DNA of 64,000 nt from Chrysopogon serrulatus (GCA_015844335.1 JADLZL010003574.1:620001-684000); one strand, 5' to 3'. Shown: positions 37,806 to 49,746, counted from the stretch's first letter. Notes: generated from the sequence alone by a model not told the origin. Numbers and translations: made by a program.

Positions 37806-37879
37806 TGGCCCATACAGGTCTCGAACCTGTGACCTTCGCGTTATTAGCACGACGCTCTAACCAACTGAGCTAATAGGCC
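37806..37879 (-). tRNA. trnI-AAU: tRNA-Ile (AAU anticodon)
   Basis: A 74-base cloverleaf on the minus strand starting GGCCTATTAGCTCAG. The A box is TTAGCTCAGTTGG, the anticodon loop CTAATAA has anticodon AAT (read as IAU after editing), the B box is GGTTCGAGACC, and the acceptor end is GGGCCA. No intron is seen. It differs from the copy at 62769-62842 mainly in one T-stem pair and flanks. Confidence 0.95.
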
Positions 37880-39162
37880 ATCTATGTTAGTAATGTATAT
37901 GGACTAATAATTTGATATAATGAGAATTTGATTGAAGCATGTAAATTGCTACCCTACTGCCGTAGTTAACTACCCCTGTGAGTGTCAACACGTAGCAGTG
38001 GGAGTGTGGCATGCTACTGGGACGATACAGGATAAGGTATATGTTTACGAGCCATTTTGTCTATATATGTTCTTACCGAAGAGAAGAACGTGACACTTCA
38101 ATTTGGGGTCGCATCATGTAAATTCCACTTTTATTTGCTAAATGATCATGGTTCCACAATACACAACGGTTTACCACAAATCAACAGGTTAGAAAATGTA
38201 AGTAGCTAGGTTGTTTGCATAAAGGATGAGCGTAGATGAACATCTCCGATAGCTGGTATGGGAAGGAAACCGATGATTCCGTGTTTCGTTTGATTCACCC
38301 CTATAACAGAGCCAACAGAGGTGAGCAACCAAAGCGTAATCAACCTACCGAAGCACGTTAATGATGGCGAAGCAAACAGAAAGTATCACCATCAATTCAC
38401 GAGATGTATGACCAGGTCACGCGCGTTGAAAAATGCTTGAACCAAATAACATAAGTGAAAATTAGTATTACTACCGGCAGATGTATTATATTATTACTAC
38501 TATATACTCCCTTCTGTTTTTAAATTATAAGTCGCTTTGATTTTTTAGTTTATTATTTTACTATATATCTAGATATATTATTTATCTAGATACATACATA
38601 GCAAAATATGTGTATCAAAAAAGTCAAAGCAACTTATAATTTGGAACGGAGGGAGTACAAATTAATCAAGAAAGCATGATACGGGAATTATATTCCCACA
38701 TTAATACGTGATGACGATAGCAGTAAGAACAAATGCACGTTAATTTTCCAGGCCAACAAGTTGCAAGCATGCACTGTACCTGCGTACGTACGTAAGCACC
38801 TGCATGCTTTTCTAATTCCCCGGCAAGAGTATTAGAAATACTTTATTCATCCATATCGCAAATTAGTTCTTTTATATAAAAAATAAAAAATTATTCGGAT
38901 GTAGTAAAGAAATACAATCGTTATAAGAACACTATTTATTATTACTACTTGGCTAAAAAAGAGAATTATTCAGTTTACTAATAATAAAGAAATTATAGGA
39001 ATATTGGAGTAGGATATGTTTTGTTAGGAGAGACTTCGACCATTGTGTTACTATTGGGCCTAACTAATAAGTGGACTAAGTGGAGAAGGCGGCAAACACT
39101 CGCTGGACCGCGGCCCATTAACATAGCACTCGAACGACGCAGCAGACGAGGCATAGACTCGC
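37880..39162. other. Intergenic DNA with one MITE
   Basis: Apart from the Stowaway-like element at 38509-38654, nothing with coding or RNA-gene character is seen. Confidence 0.4.
38509..38654. mobile_element. Stowaway-like MITE, 146 bp
   Basis: The ends are CTCCCTTCTGTTTTTAAATT and, inverted, CTCCCTCCGTTCCAAATT; TA flanks both sides. The internal arms share ATCTAGATA words with the other Stowaway copies here. Confidence 0.75.
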
Positions 39163-39190
39163 TATATAAGGAGACTCAGGGCGCCTGAGC

Positions 39191-39264
39191 ATTTCTCGGC
39201 TTTTTGGCTAAGATTTTTATCAGTTTAATATCTGATATATAGAGTTTAATATCTGGCGCACACC
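39191..39264 (+). pseudogene. U2 snRNA pseudogene, internally deleted
   Basis: It keeps the 5' part of U2 (TTCTCGGCTTTTTGGCTAAG), then jumps to ATCAGTTTAATATCTGATAT and to a 3' end, GGCGCACACC. The segment with the branch-point-pairing GTAGTA, and nearly all of stem-loops III-IV, are gone, so a working U2 cannot be made. The TATA element (TATATAAG at 39163-39170, about -28) is present, while the upstream USE motif found before the real U2 at 61.6 kb is absent. Its 5' flank is homologous to that of the 61.6-kb gene. Confidence 0.85.
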
Positions 39265-39915
39265 AAACAATTCAAGTTGAACTTTTCTGATTAATTTCTA
39301 TATGTATATGTATTTACTTATTACTTATATTGCTGTCAGCAAAATTTAAAGTCAATTTTATTAGATTTGTGGTGTTCTGAATGGCAAGTTTATAGATATT
39401 TGTTGAACTTTTTACCATGTAACCACATGGCTGAGTAATTTTGTGAACCCTACTAAAGTCCCATTATATAGATCGATGGGCCAAGAACTGTGCCACCAGC
39501 ATCTCATTAAGCCTTTAGTATTTTCCAATAAATGTAAGTTTGAAACTAAAGATGGTGATGCAAACCAACCCCATACTAAAGACTTCATCGTGCCACAACA
39601 GTGTACAGTATATGGAAAACGGTAACATTACTTGACTATCACACTTAAGAAAACGATAACATTACTTGACTATCACACTTAAGAGAGAGCCATTTGTACT
39701 TTGGATAAACGTTGTGGTAACAGTACTGTATATGGTGGTAACAGTACTGTATATGGTTACTGTAATAGTACAATTACAGCTTTGCTAGTTTGTACAGTTG
39801 TACGGATAATACAATAGCTAATCGTGTCTTTCCTATTCTTGGTGGATGACAGATCACACATCCATATCACCAACTAAATTTTTGCACATAAACTCAAATG
39901 CTTCATGCTGATGCT

Positions 39916-40073
39916 CATACATGGTATCAATAATCTCTGGGATAAGATCCTACACCATTCCATCTAGATCTTGACATTTTCTGTGTCAATGCTTCATACA
40001 TAGTATCAATAATCTCTGGGATAAGATCCTACACCATTCCATCTAGATCTTGACATTTTCTGTGTCAATGCTT
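39916..40073. repeat. Tandem repeat, 79-bp unit x2
   Basis: Units begin CATACATGGTATCAATAATC (39916) and CATACATAGTATCAATAATC (39995) and are otherwise almost identical through TTTTCTGTGTCAATGCTT. Confidence 0.9.
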
Positions 40074-40917
40074 GCTTGTTCACAAAGGTTAAAAATCGAT
40101 GCATTCTTCACAGATTTGGCATTGGGCCATCCTTGCAGGTTTATCGGCAAAGTCTGAGAGTAGGCTGCATTTTTTAAACCACAAACCCTTGTCCACACTA
40201 GTTACCACAACGTGGTATACTGGTATGTACAACTGGAAGGCAGTAGTTTGTCAACAAAATTTTAACTAATGGTGTTATCAAAATAGCTCACTTTATTATT
40301 TACAAGGGAACATAACAGAACCGAACAGATCAGAAGTGGCAAAACAGATCAGCTAAGGTATACCATGTTTCCACAAGGGAACTCAACACAAAGACCCAAG
40401 GTAAATACCATGATTCTTGATAATCTTTATGACATGTATACAAAATCATATATAAAGGTAAAATTTGCTTACCATGATACTTTGAAGTTATTTTTCAGGT
40501 AGTGATCTGAAATTAGGCACATACCAATTGATCAGCACTGCCTTGTTCTCGCTTAAACATGTTTCTCACGCTGAAAAACATAATCTTTCTTGAAGAATAT
40601 TTGATGAAACATTTTTAAGCACACTCGTACCTTGTTTTTGTTGACTTGACAAAAGAAAAGACATTGATCACGAGTGTACCACTACTCACTCATCAAAAGC
40701 ATGCTCTATTACTTTACTTTCAGATGGTCTAAGTAGTCAGTAGTCCATTTGTCACACGTCATATGAGGACGGTGACAACTGACGCGCCCAATGGGCCAAC
40801 AGAGGCTTAGAAGGGGAAGACGGATGGCAGGCAAGGCCCCCACGGCCCGCCCTAGGGCAAGGAAGGCGGCGGCGCTAGGGGCGCGCGGGTAGGGGCGCCG
40901 CCACCCCCATGCCACAC

Positions 40918-40942
40918 GGTGGGGGGCCATGGGCCCCCCACC
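40918..40942. repeat. Perfect 11-bp GC hairpin
   Basis: Arms GGTGGGGGGCC and GGCCCCCCACC are separated by ATG. There is no T-run after it, so no terminator role is suggested. Confidence 0.7.
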
Positions 40943-42398
40943 GCGCCGCCTCCTCTCTCGGATCCACTCAAGATACCTTTTACTATTAATTATTTAAAGA
41001 ATTCAGATTAGGAAAACTGGAAAGTCCATGTTCGATGACTTTTCCGTTAGAGTTCAATCGGAACTATAAATAATAGGGGATTGTAATCAATTGGATCAAG
41101 AAGTAATTGGGCGAAAGTCCTTTATTTCAATCTCCCACGACTTCTCCTTCCTCCCTCCTCCCACGCGCCGCCTATGCCCGTCGCGCCGCCGCCGCTTATT
41201 TTGCCGCCCCTAACCCTAGGGGCGCCGCCCTTAGCCGCCGCCCCCTCCTCTCCCATCTTCTCCTCCTCCAATCCACCAGCCCAATCCACCCTCACCCTCC
41301 CCACTGCGTGTCTTACACCATTCAACACACAATAAAACCTATCCATTGTTTCTTCATCAAATGCCAAAGCGCTTCAACCCCACACAAAATCACTAATAGC
41401 AAACACAAAGATGGCCAGCAGCACTGTGTCCCTTGATTTTAGTTTCCAAACTATTGGGTGAACTGTTAGCAGATATTCACTTTCATGAAAATGGATTTGC
41501 ATGTAGATTTTATGACATCAATGTTTGAAAATCAAAATACAATTATGCAATTTATCGTTTATGGTATCTCATAATGAACGAAACGGTTAGACAAACTGAA
41601 GATGGATTGGATACACTGAATTATTTCTCTTTGACATGAATACAAGACAAGTTTCCCTATTGCACTAAAATGTTCTGAATATGTTGTATGCTGACATACA
41701 GCATGCAACCTAACTTGAATGACACTTCCTCAACTCTGTCTTACCCCGTGCTCTCCCGCCTAGAACCTGCCTCTGCCTCTGCTTTTGTTTCACCTTGCCG
41801 CTAACTGGTGGCGCCCCTGCTCCCGCTATAGCTCTTCCCATCCAGATGTCCACCGCAGCCCAGGTGGTTCTCGCAGCCTTGCCATCCCATCCTTAAACCG
41901 CCCCTGAACCGTAAATCCCTATTCTCAGCACCTCCATTGGAAGTTATACAGGTTCTTCCGTTGACTGAAACTGTTGGAAATTTCAGGTGTCTGAATAATA
42001 GGAGATCTGTATTAGCAAACTCTGGTTGCTTGAAGTAGTAGCCTGTACTCTTATACTGCACTACAACTGTCACAGATCAATATAGTGCTGCTAATGAATC
42101 TATGCTACGTAAATTCACCCTAATTCGCCCTCACAAGGTAATAATTCTGGGCTACAGGATGAAGGTACAGTAGCTGGTGGCATGTCTAACGAGGGCTCTT
42201 GTACTGAAATGCCAAGTTAGTACACTACATTAGATGAGTTGCGCCGAAGGATTTCGGAGAAATTGAATTTGATGAGGCTCAGGATTAATTTCACTTGCCA
42301 CAAAACATACACTAAATATGAGAAGTCACACTTATTTTGCTATTGATCAAAGAGTCAGTGACATTCAAGCAACCGAGCGAAGGGAATACCATGCCTGG

Positions 42399-43054
42399 TC
42401 AAGGAAGCAGCTTCCCTGCCATGAAGCAGGCAAACTTGTTGGTTCCAGAGTACTCGTAGGGCACGCCGGCCACGGTGAGCAGGCGCTCCAGCACCTCCTT
42501 GACCCGCTCAGGCTCCGCCGTCTCGCACTCGAGCTCGTAGCTGGTCCCGAAGTCGAACCGCGTCTTGTCGAGCTCCAGTACAAGGCCGCCGTCGCCGCCG
42601 TCCTCGTCCTCGAGCTCGTAGACGGCGCTGGTGTTCCTGAATCCGCCGAGGCAGACGAACGGCGCGGCGTCCCCGCCGACGCCGTACTCGTCAGCGACGA
42701 GGCGGACGATCGGGGAGTCGAGCCGACCGAGGCGGGCGGGGTCGTCGGCGCAGGCGAGCGCGAGAGCGGGGTCGAGGGGCTCCTCGATCTCCTCGACGCG
42801 GCTGACGCCGGCGTCGATCCGGGGCGGCGTTTGAGCGCGAGCACGACGCGCGAGGGGAAGCGGCGGTCGTCGGGCCCCGCGTCGTCGTAGAGGCGGACGC
42901 GGAGCGCGGCGGCGGACGCGGCGAGCGTGCTTGCCGCGGCGTCGAAGAAGAGGTTCCGCTGCGCGTGTGTGCGGCGGAGTTGGGGCGCGAGGAACGCGGC
43001 CAGGCGGCGGTGCGCGGCGGCGTCGGGGAGGCGGAGCTTGATCTCAACCTCCAT
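42399..43054 (-). CDS. TTM3: Triphosphate tunnel metalloenzyme TTM3 (CYTH domain), one-base frameshift
   Basis: Hydrolyses inorganic tripolyphosphate in the plant TTM3 family. The first strand carries the CYTH metal/triphosphate motif ExExK (MEVEIKLRL), followed by QRNLFFD and LRVRLY, all expected for the tunnel. After VVLALK (about 42832) the frame must move by one base to continue as RIDAGVSRVEE, then EYGVGGD, FVCLGGF, LELDKTRFDFG, YELECET and the end NKFACFMAGKLLP. Both halves are well conserved, so a single base is missing (656 nt where 657 would give 218 residues). The gene is intronless here. The start codon overlaps the end of the CDC26 frame, and the pair matches the CDC26-TTM3 bicistronic transcript described in plants. 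Confidence 0.85.
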
Positions 43055-43353
43055 GGCGGTGGGGATGGGGTTGGCGCGGGGGCGGGGCTGGGGGCGGGGT
43101 GGAGGTGGAGGTGGAGAAGCCGATGCGTTGCGCCTTGGAGGGCGCGGCGCCGGGCGGCGGGGTGGAGGAGGTGAAGGAGCGGGTGGGAGGTCTGCGGGCC
43201 CGGGACTGCTGGGGACGGAGTGGTGTAGCCGGCGGGGTCGCTGGGGGTGGTGGGTGCTGGGGTGCTCCCCGCGGCGGCGCGGAGGTGCTCCTCGAGTTCG
43301 GCGCGGTCGGAGGCGCCGCCGACCTCGATGCGGGTTGGGTTGCGGCGCAGCAT
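43044..43353 (-). CDS. CDC26: CDC26, anaphase-promoting complex subunit, upstream cistron (frame shift needed)
   Basis: The N-terminus MLRRNPTRIEV, then ELEEHLRAAAG, matches CDC26, the small APC/C subunit whose N-terminal end docks in the TPR protein APC6. The conserved C-terminal KAQRIGFS-type tail is present (about 43115-43140) but in another frame: the path goes from HPLLHLLHPAA to GAAPSKAQRIGFS with one extra C in a C-run near 43167. With that change the protein ends at a TGA (43044-43046) inside the TTM3 start region, overlapping it by 11 nt; without it the frame runs on into TTM3. The middle is a Pro/Ser/Thr-rich disordered linker. Only the two ends are strongly diagnostic. Confidence 0.72.
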
Positions 43354-43409
43354 TGGCGGATGAGATCAGAGGAGGAGACGAGACGAAGGGCTCCTCGCCT
43401 CTGAAGCAT

Positions 43410-44523
43410 GAGAACGTACTATACTAGACGCGCGCGCGTAGGATGGATGGATTTGCGGCGCACGGTTGGTTCCTTCCTCACCCCAATTTATCATTTTATC
43501 GAGGTAATAAAGTCAGTAATAATTTTGAAACTTCTTTCTGGGTCACATATCATATATCATCGCTCTGGCTTAGCATCAGTCTGTGGCTCAGCAGTATTAA
43601 TATAACGTTTAAATCAAAGCTGATCGAAAAGAGTTCGAGCAAGAATTGCTGGCATATAACGTAATCATGCACAGTTGCTTCGATGCATGTTCAAATCTTG
43701 CACTAATTGACATCAATCAGGCAACATCTTGTAGGAATCGGCTTACAATAGGTCTGCATATCCCAAATTGATGACTCATGAGTGCATAAACAACTAGATA
43801 GGAGTGTTCGCCAAAAAAAAAAAAAAAAAAACAACCAACTAGATAGGAGGTTTTTACAAACTAGCCACTCCCGTGTACTCATCCCAGTAGAAACATAAGG
43901 AAACTACTGTTCTCTATCTTAGTACAGGTACCTCCTAAAATGCCATGCATCATCACGGCACGGAATCAATTTCCAAACTCTTCAGCCATAGCCTCTCTCT
44001 CCTTTTCCTGCCAGTGAAGAAGGTGGAGGGGAGGCTGTCAACAGTTGAAGCAGGGCAGCAGAGAAGTCTATATCTGATCGATGGCTTTAAGACAACTGCG
44101 GCTGGAAGTTGACATGATCCCACCATTGTACACCCATTGTATCCAGCTGCTGCAGACCAATGTCAATGCTAAGAGAGGAAGGAAGCAAGGGAGGTACCAC
44201 GTGGAAGGACAGGATGGTAAAACATTTCATTTAGTGGTACATCAAAGTGAAGTTTCCAAAAGTGAATGATATATAGAAAGAATATTAACATCAACAATGC
44301 AACTTCGACAGGATAAGTTATTGTAGAGCCGCTCATCAAAATGTGATGTGATGGAACTAGGTTTAGGAACAAGGTTTAAGTAAACTGGAGTAACAGGATT
44401 ACAGGAATACAGGATATGATGTCCCTATAAGCTATATGGACAAAAGGCAGCTACCAGATATTGTATTTACCTTTAGATGATGATGATCTACTAGGGCCAT
44501 CACCAGCCCAGGCCTTCTCACTT
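43410..44523. other. Intergenic DNA between CDC26 and the F-box gene
   Basis: No coding exon is supported. It contains an A-run near 43815-43832. A CG-rich alternating run (GCGCGCG) near 43430 is in the expected CDC26 promoter area; no clear TATA box is seen. Confidence 0.35.
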
Positions 44524-47053
44524 CTAATTGGAGTTCATACCAACAAAACTATAACCTGTAAAATAAAGGAAAAGGGGAAACAAAAGCTCAATTAACTCCA
44601 CTAGGAAATGTTTTGTTGTTAACAGTTTGAAGAAAAATGATATGAGAAGCAATTCATGCAGTATGGGAAGTTGTCTAAATAATAAGAGACACCCTTGGAC
44701 TAGCCTGCAACCTCATCAATACCATAGAATGATTTTTTAAAATTTGCTTGTTTGGTATGTATGTTGACAATAAGATCATCTCAACAAATATAAGGAGCAA
44801 TGGGTTCTGTATAAGAATTAAAACTACATATAGGCACACATGCTAGGTGCAAGCAAAAGGGCAGGATAGAAAAGCACGTTCAAGAAACACAAAGAGAAGC
44901 ATATTCAGGATTCTCAAGGAGAAGCATGGCATCACTAAATAATCAGATATTGACATATTTATTTGTGTGAGCAGGGTCTGATGGCAGCGACTTTAATGTT
45001 CAATCAAAATGGGCTGCTTATGGGACGATATTTGCCAACACGAATGCTTGCATAAGTAGAAGCAGGAGAACATTCACAGGAGCCCCAGTTTGGTTATTGG
45101 TAATACTTGGTTTTATAAATTGACAACTGCAGAAAGTATCATGGCAGTTCATAGATAACTTACCGTCTGAACATTGGATTCTGATTTTCTCTTGTGGTAT
45201 GCCATTGGCTTTCAAGACCTTCAAAATCTGAAGTACTATCTCATCAAAATCTTTACAAATGATTTCAACAACCTGAAGATGGCTAGCTGCAATTGGTTGT
45301 TCCAATGGCTTGTAACTTCCCTCCGTCTTCTTTAAATTGTTACGTACCTGGAGGGAATGAATACTTTACTCGACAAATAAACAAAATCAAAATAAAGACT
45401 AGACACGTGTAAAGAACAATAAAAGTACCTTTGAAGGCTTCAGAGTAAGTTTCTCTAGAAGAGGTGCGTGATGGAGGAACCAAATTAGTCCGCTGAAGTC
45501 AGCAGACACAAACCATTTGCCAAGAACCAAAGTCTTTAAATTGCTAAATGCAGGGCACCACTCCAAATCCCTGTTGAAAACATACTAGGAAAAGTGCAAG
45601 GGCATAAAGTGAAATAATGAAAATGTTGCAAAAGGAAAATAGAAGCCTAAATCATATCCTAGTTAATATGCAGATGAAAAAGGTCTAGACTTCATAAGCC
45701 ATTCCGAAACTAACATGACATATCAATTACAAGGCATCTCATTTTTAGCTAAACAATATCAGTAATTGCAGAAGAACAAAACAGTTCCAGTACTGATATA
45801 GCATGACAGTGGTCAACAAACAACAGGGGACGATCGTTGAAATATGATGATCACAAAAGGAACAGCTGAAATACAGCTATGCAATGGCGAAGCTTTGTCA
45901 GGGCCAAAAGTGGCCATGCCACCCCCCCCCCCCCCCCCCCCCCACCACCACACACACACACACACACACACAAACACCTGGCATTATAAACTATAAATTA
46001 TCTTAAGAAGATACTAAGCTTCACCTCCTACATGCTAGAAAAAAACATTAAACAAAAGTTTAGTATCTGAACTTGGCCCCCTCTAGCACTATCACCAAGC
46101 TCCTGCGCTACTGCAGGCTATGTATGTCAACACACTTCCAAAACTGAATACCAGGAAGGCAGCTGTGAGCATACCAGATCAGGATAAGCTGACAATTCCA
46201 AGTCTGTAGCTTCTGTCAAGCCTTCGAGAAACACGCAGTCGTAATCATCAGGACCGTAATAGTAATAACAACCATCACAGGCAGCATCTCCACAATCATC
46301 CAAGTGACCATTGGCACATCGATCATCATAGAAGTGATCGAATCGAACTTTTGCAGTTTCTAAATATGGCATACTTTCAAGCATTGGAACCCTTCCGGCG
46401 TTGGTAATGAAATCAAATGAAATGAGGCTCGGGAAAGACATCCCAGTGCGGTAGTTGGTATAAAAGAGGGAGTATTTGATCCTCAGATGTTTCAAGGATG
46501 GGGAATGCATTTCCACAGACCGAACATCGCAATCCTCCATCTTGAGATCCTCCAGCGCCGGGCAGCAGGAGAAATCAAGAACGCCGGCGTTGCCCTGGAC
46601 ACTCACAAGCTCCAGCCTCGTGAGGTGGTCGGAGGCGAGGGGCCGATCCTCCAGCACGAAGGGAAGCCGAGGCTTGATGGATACTTGGAACCGGAGCTCC
46701 CGGACCTGGCGCCGCAGCGCGCGGCGGATCCAGCTGTTGACGCGCCGCTCCATTCTGGGGACGTCATACGGGCCCAGATCTAGGTCGACATCGAGGTCGA
46801 AATCGCAGCAGTCCAGGGGGGCGCCTCCGCGGCGGGCGTTCAGCAGGCCGTCGACGAAGGGTCCGAACGTGTAGACGCCGCCGGCCCAGCCGGTGCAGCC
46901 GGCGAAGCGCACGGCGGGCGCGGACCGCCAGTGGTGGCGCCAGCTCTGGGCGAGCACGCACGTGCGCACCGCGTCCTGCGCCGGCAGGAGGGAGAGGATG
47001 TGGTGGAGGACACCCTCCGGGAGGTCGCTGATGCGGTCTGCCCCGCTCGCCAT
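44524..47053 (-). CDS. F-box/LRR/FBD protein (4 exons)
   Basis: A substrate receptor of SCF ubiquitin ligases. Exons: 46175-47053, 45429-45584, 45164-45347, 44524-44555; GT-AG borders, 1251 nt, 416 residues without a break. Residues about 5-48 are the F-box (DRISDLPEGVLHHILSLLPAQDAVRTCVLAQSWRHHW). Leucine-rich strands such as LEDLKMEDCDVRSVEMHSPSLKHLRI and LKTLVLGKW follow, with the FBD-type C-terminal part (LKANGIPQEKIRIQCSDG) in exon 3. The order is that of the large grass F-box/FBD class. Exon 4 is only 32 nt (ending GYSFVGMNSN) and is the least certain. The target protein is unknown. Exon 1 and its upstream flank are duplicated at 58.6-60.5 kb. Intron 1 holds a C-run and CA repeat. Confidence 0.85.
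45922..45972. repeat. Poly-C run and (CA)n in F-box intron 1
   Basis: About 22 consecutive C, then CACCACCA and about 13 CA units. The truncated copy at 59 kb lacks this block. Confidence 0.9.
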
Positions 47054-49746
47054 GGGCGGCGCTCCGTCGAACAGGTGGCGGGCGTCGCCGGCGTCGCGGG
47101 CGGCGGTTGCGTTGGGTCGCGAGTGGAGGGCCTACGCTGGGAAAAAGGGTGAAACTGAACTAGAGTGCGTGCCTGTCACGTGCATAGTTTTTTTTATTTT
47201 TTTGACAAGATGTGCATAGAGTTGAGACACCATGATTTGTTCAACCAGGCAATACATTTGGCAATGTATTGAACTATTGGTTTGGTTATACATGTAGTTA
47301 AAAATTATTAAAATATCTACTATACAATTTTGGCAACACACTAAATTTTTTTGCTGATTATTTTGATATAAAATTTCCTAGCACCTATATCTCAGAGCTC
47401 GCGAACTAACATGTGCCGCAAACCAAAGCAATGAAGGGAAGACGTGGCATTACGTTGACACAAGATCCGGTCAACACACGGAAGCACTAGAGCGTGCAGG
47501 TCCCAAACTGACTGAATCGCCGTCAATACACGGAAGGTCGCCCGTCAATCAATACGGAAGGTCGCGTGGGCGGCACGCGGCGCCGGTGGCGCGCGACCAA
47601 GGTCTTGGTGGCGTGCGGACGCGCGACAATCCGTGCACGCCCGGCGGCCGGACGGCGAGCTGCGGGTGCAGCGCCCGGTGGCGCAGCGTTGAGGGGCAGC
47701 GGTGGCGAATGGGCCGCGGCAACCCGCGTCGTGGAAAGAGCCCACGATGCAGCCACGCGCAAGTTGGGCCGGTGGCATCGACACGCGGGGTAGGCCTCGG
47801 CGATGGCGTGGGTGGTGTGGCGACCACGTGCGTCGCGGCGGCGTGCGTCACGGGGCGGCGGCAGCAGCGGCGATGGCGGGCGTAGCGGGGAGCGGCGATC
47901 TTCGTTTGGCGTGCGTTGCCGCAGGGCAAGACTCGGCGATGGCGTGCGTGGCGTGGCGAGGTCATGACGGCATGCGTCACGGGGCAACAGGCGGCGGTGA
48001 TGGCTCGATAGATCGTAGCAGGGAGCGGCAAGGCGAGGTCGCGCGGCGTGAGTCACGGGAGCAGGAAGCAGCAACCTCCATTCCGGCGGCGTGCGTTACG
48101 GGAGCAGGCTCCGTTCCGTCCCTTTTTTTGTGGTGATTTATTTCCCATTTTTTCCCGCTGTTTGGTGAGGCTATCCGCACTCTTTATTCTCCATACCCAT
48201 CCTCTAAAAGGAATATTTCGTCATGATCATTAAGATTCTCTTCTCTATACTCAATTCTCCCACACCCATCTATTCTCTATATCATCCTCTATCTACTGTG
48301 AGGTCCACTTATCACTTTATCCAAATATCTCCATGTGAGATCTTGTTTTGAAGGATTTATTGAAATAAATTTAATAGTGCAATCAAAATTTAATTTGGGT
48401 TTTTGGTTTGTGAGTTATAACATTTTTTAGAAGATTGAAATAGTGGGACCCACCCTCCCATGCATACGCTCTCTCTCCCATCTCACACGCGTCAGCAGCA
48501 GCGGCGGGCCCGGGCACATAGCGCAACACCTGCTGGTCCGCTAGAGACGACGGACGCCTGCCCATCCGCTTGCATACCGTGCATGATAGCGTACCGCGCT
48601 GCGGTCTTTTTTTCTTCCTCCGGTACGAATTTACAGTCTCCGCTGCAGTCACCCTGAGGGGGAGGGTGAGAAGCCAGAGATCAAACATCGAATCGTGGCC
48701 ATTGGATTTTCTTTGGATGTATTATTAGCTGTTGATTTTAATAAGGGTGGATTCTTATGTACATTTTTCTGGGTACGCAACAGTTAGAGGCTCTCAGCGG
48801 GGGATGTTTTCTTTTGTGAATCAAGTATAATTTAAGATTTCAATTATAGTAGAGATAATCGTCTAAAAAGAAGTGTTGTAAAATATACGGACTCTATTCT
48901 GAAAGAAAAGAAAAGAAAGAGAAGTCCTAATCCTAGTCTATTTATATGTGGGCTCTTATTAAACTCTTAGACGTACCTTAGCAGGACTATATATATATAT
49001 GGGAGCTCTATGTTATAATTACTAATATTTAGAGGAATAAAGAATAGTCTCTCTATCTTGTATGTGTTTGTTCTTCTACTTTTACCTACTGTTCATTATG
49101 AGAGACGGAGAGAGAGGAATGTCCTAACCACCCGCTCGCAACATGTTTTATAACAAATTATGTTCACTTTCCTCCCTCTGCTCATCCTACTCCTCATGGC
49201 CACTGTGGCACTGCTGCCATGGCTGGCTTGTAACGCCTCCTCCTCCTCCCCCACCTGCCCCACCTTCCGCAACTCCGCCGCTCAGAGTCAGAGTCGAGTA
49301 GCAAGCAGCCCCCGCAGCTGCCTTACTCCCCTTTCTGCGTGCCCCTGCCGCAAGAAGAGGAATCTCGTGAAGGAGGAAGTCGATTGTCCCTGGCGCATCT
49401 TCGAGTTATGCCCCCCTTCCTCGTGCCTGATGATGCCATGCTCGCCGACACTCCGATATTGCCAGCTTCGGCCCTAGCCAGGAGACTGCATCCATGGAGT
49501 GCATCTAACGCTTGAGCGACAGGCCGGGCGAGCTCATCGTAGCAGCGCGACCTCGACCTCACTACACCAGAGAGGCTTGTGCAAGATCCGCGCGCATAAT
49601 GGCCTGTCGTTTGTAGCTTCATACATACAGTACCTGATTGTTGCATTCCATCATTTCACCACGTGCTTTTATTCACAAATCATCTTATTATATATTAATT
49701 TACAGAAGCGGTTGGTGTGTGTACCCATGGCATGGTCCATGGTCAG
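47054..49746. other. F-box upstream region and PLD 3' flank
   Basis: The first about 480 bases upstream of the F-box ATG are shared with the 60-kb copy. A GC-rich block (47540-48140) holds imperfect repeats of a GCGTGCGTCACGGGG-type word; its frames on both strands are low-complexity. A pyrimidine-rich MITE-like piece lies at 48170-48350. A frame at 49160-49477 begins with a hydrophobic leader but continues as unrecognisable sequence, so it is not called. Confidence 0.35.

Larger units (their letters stand above)
39265..42398. other. Repeat-bearing intergenic DNA and TTM3 3' flank
   Basis: Short tandem duplications lie at about 39620-39760, a 79-bp tandem repeat at 39916-40073 and a GC-rich hairpin at 40918-40942. 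The stretch 41040-41300 (AACTATAAATAATAGGG, then C-rich) resembles an LTR promoter and leader of a copia-type element, without a partner LTR. No gene is called. Confidence 0.35.

Noticed and set aside
40709..41436. GC-rich frames on both strands
   Set aside because: Poly-Ala/Arg/Pro translations; the DNA looks more like an LTR/leader fragment than a gene.
47523..48136. Multiple open frames in the GC-rich block upstream of the F-box gene
   Set aside because: Low complexity on both strands and no splice-consistent model; possibly repeat-derived.
49160..49477. A 105-codon frame starting with a hydrophobic leader (MFTFLPLLILLLMATVALL)
   Set aside because: Looks like a signal peptide, but the rest is Ser/Cys/Pro-rich without family resemblance; a fragment of a secreted-protein gene is possible but not supported.
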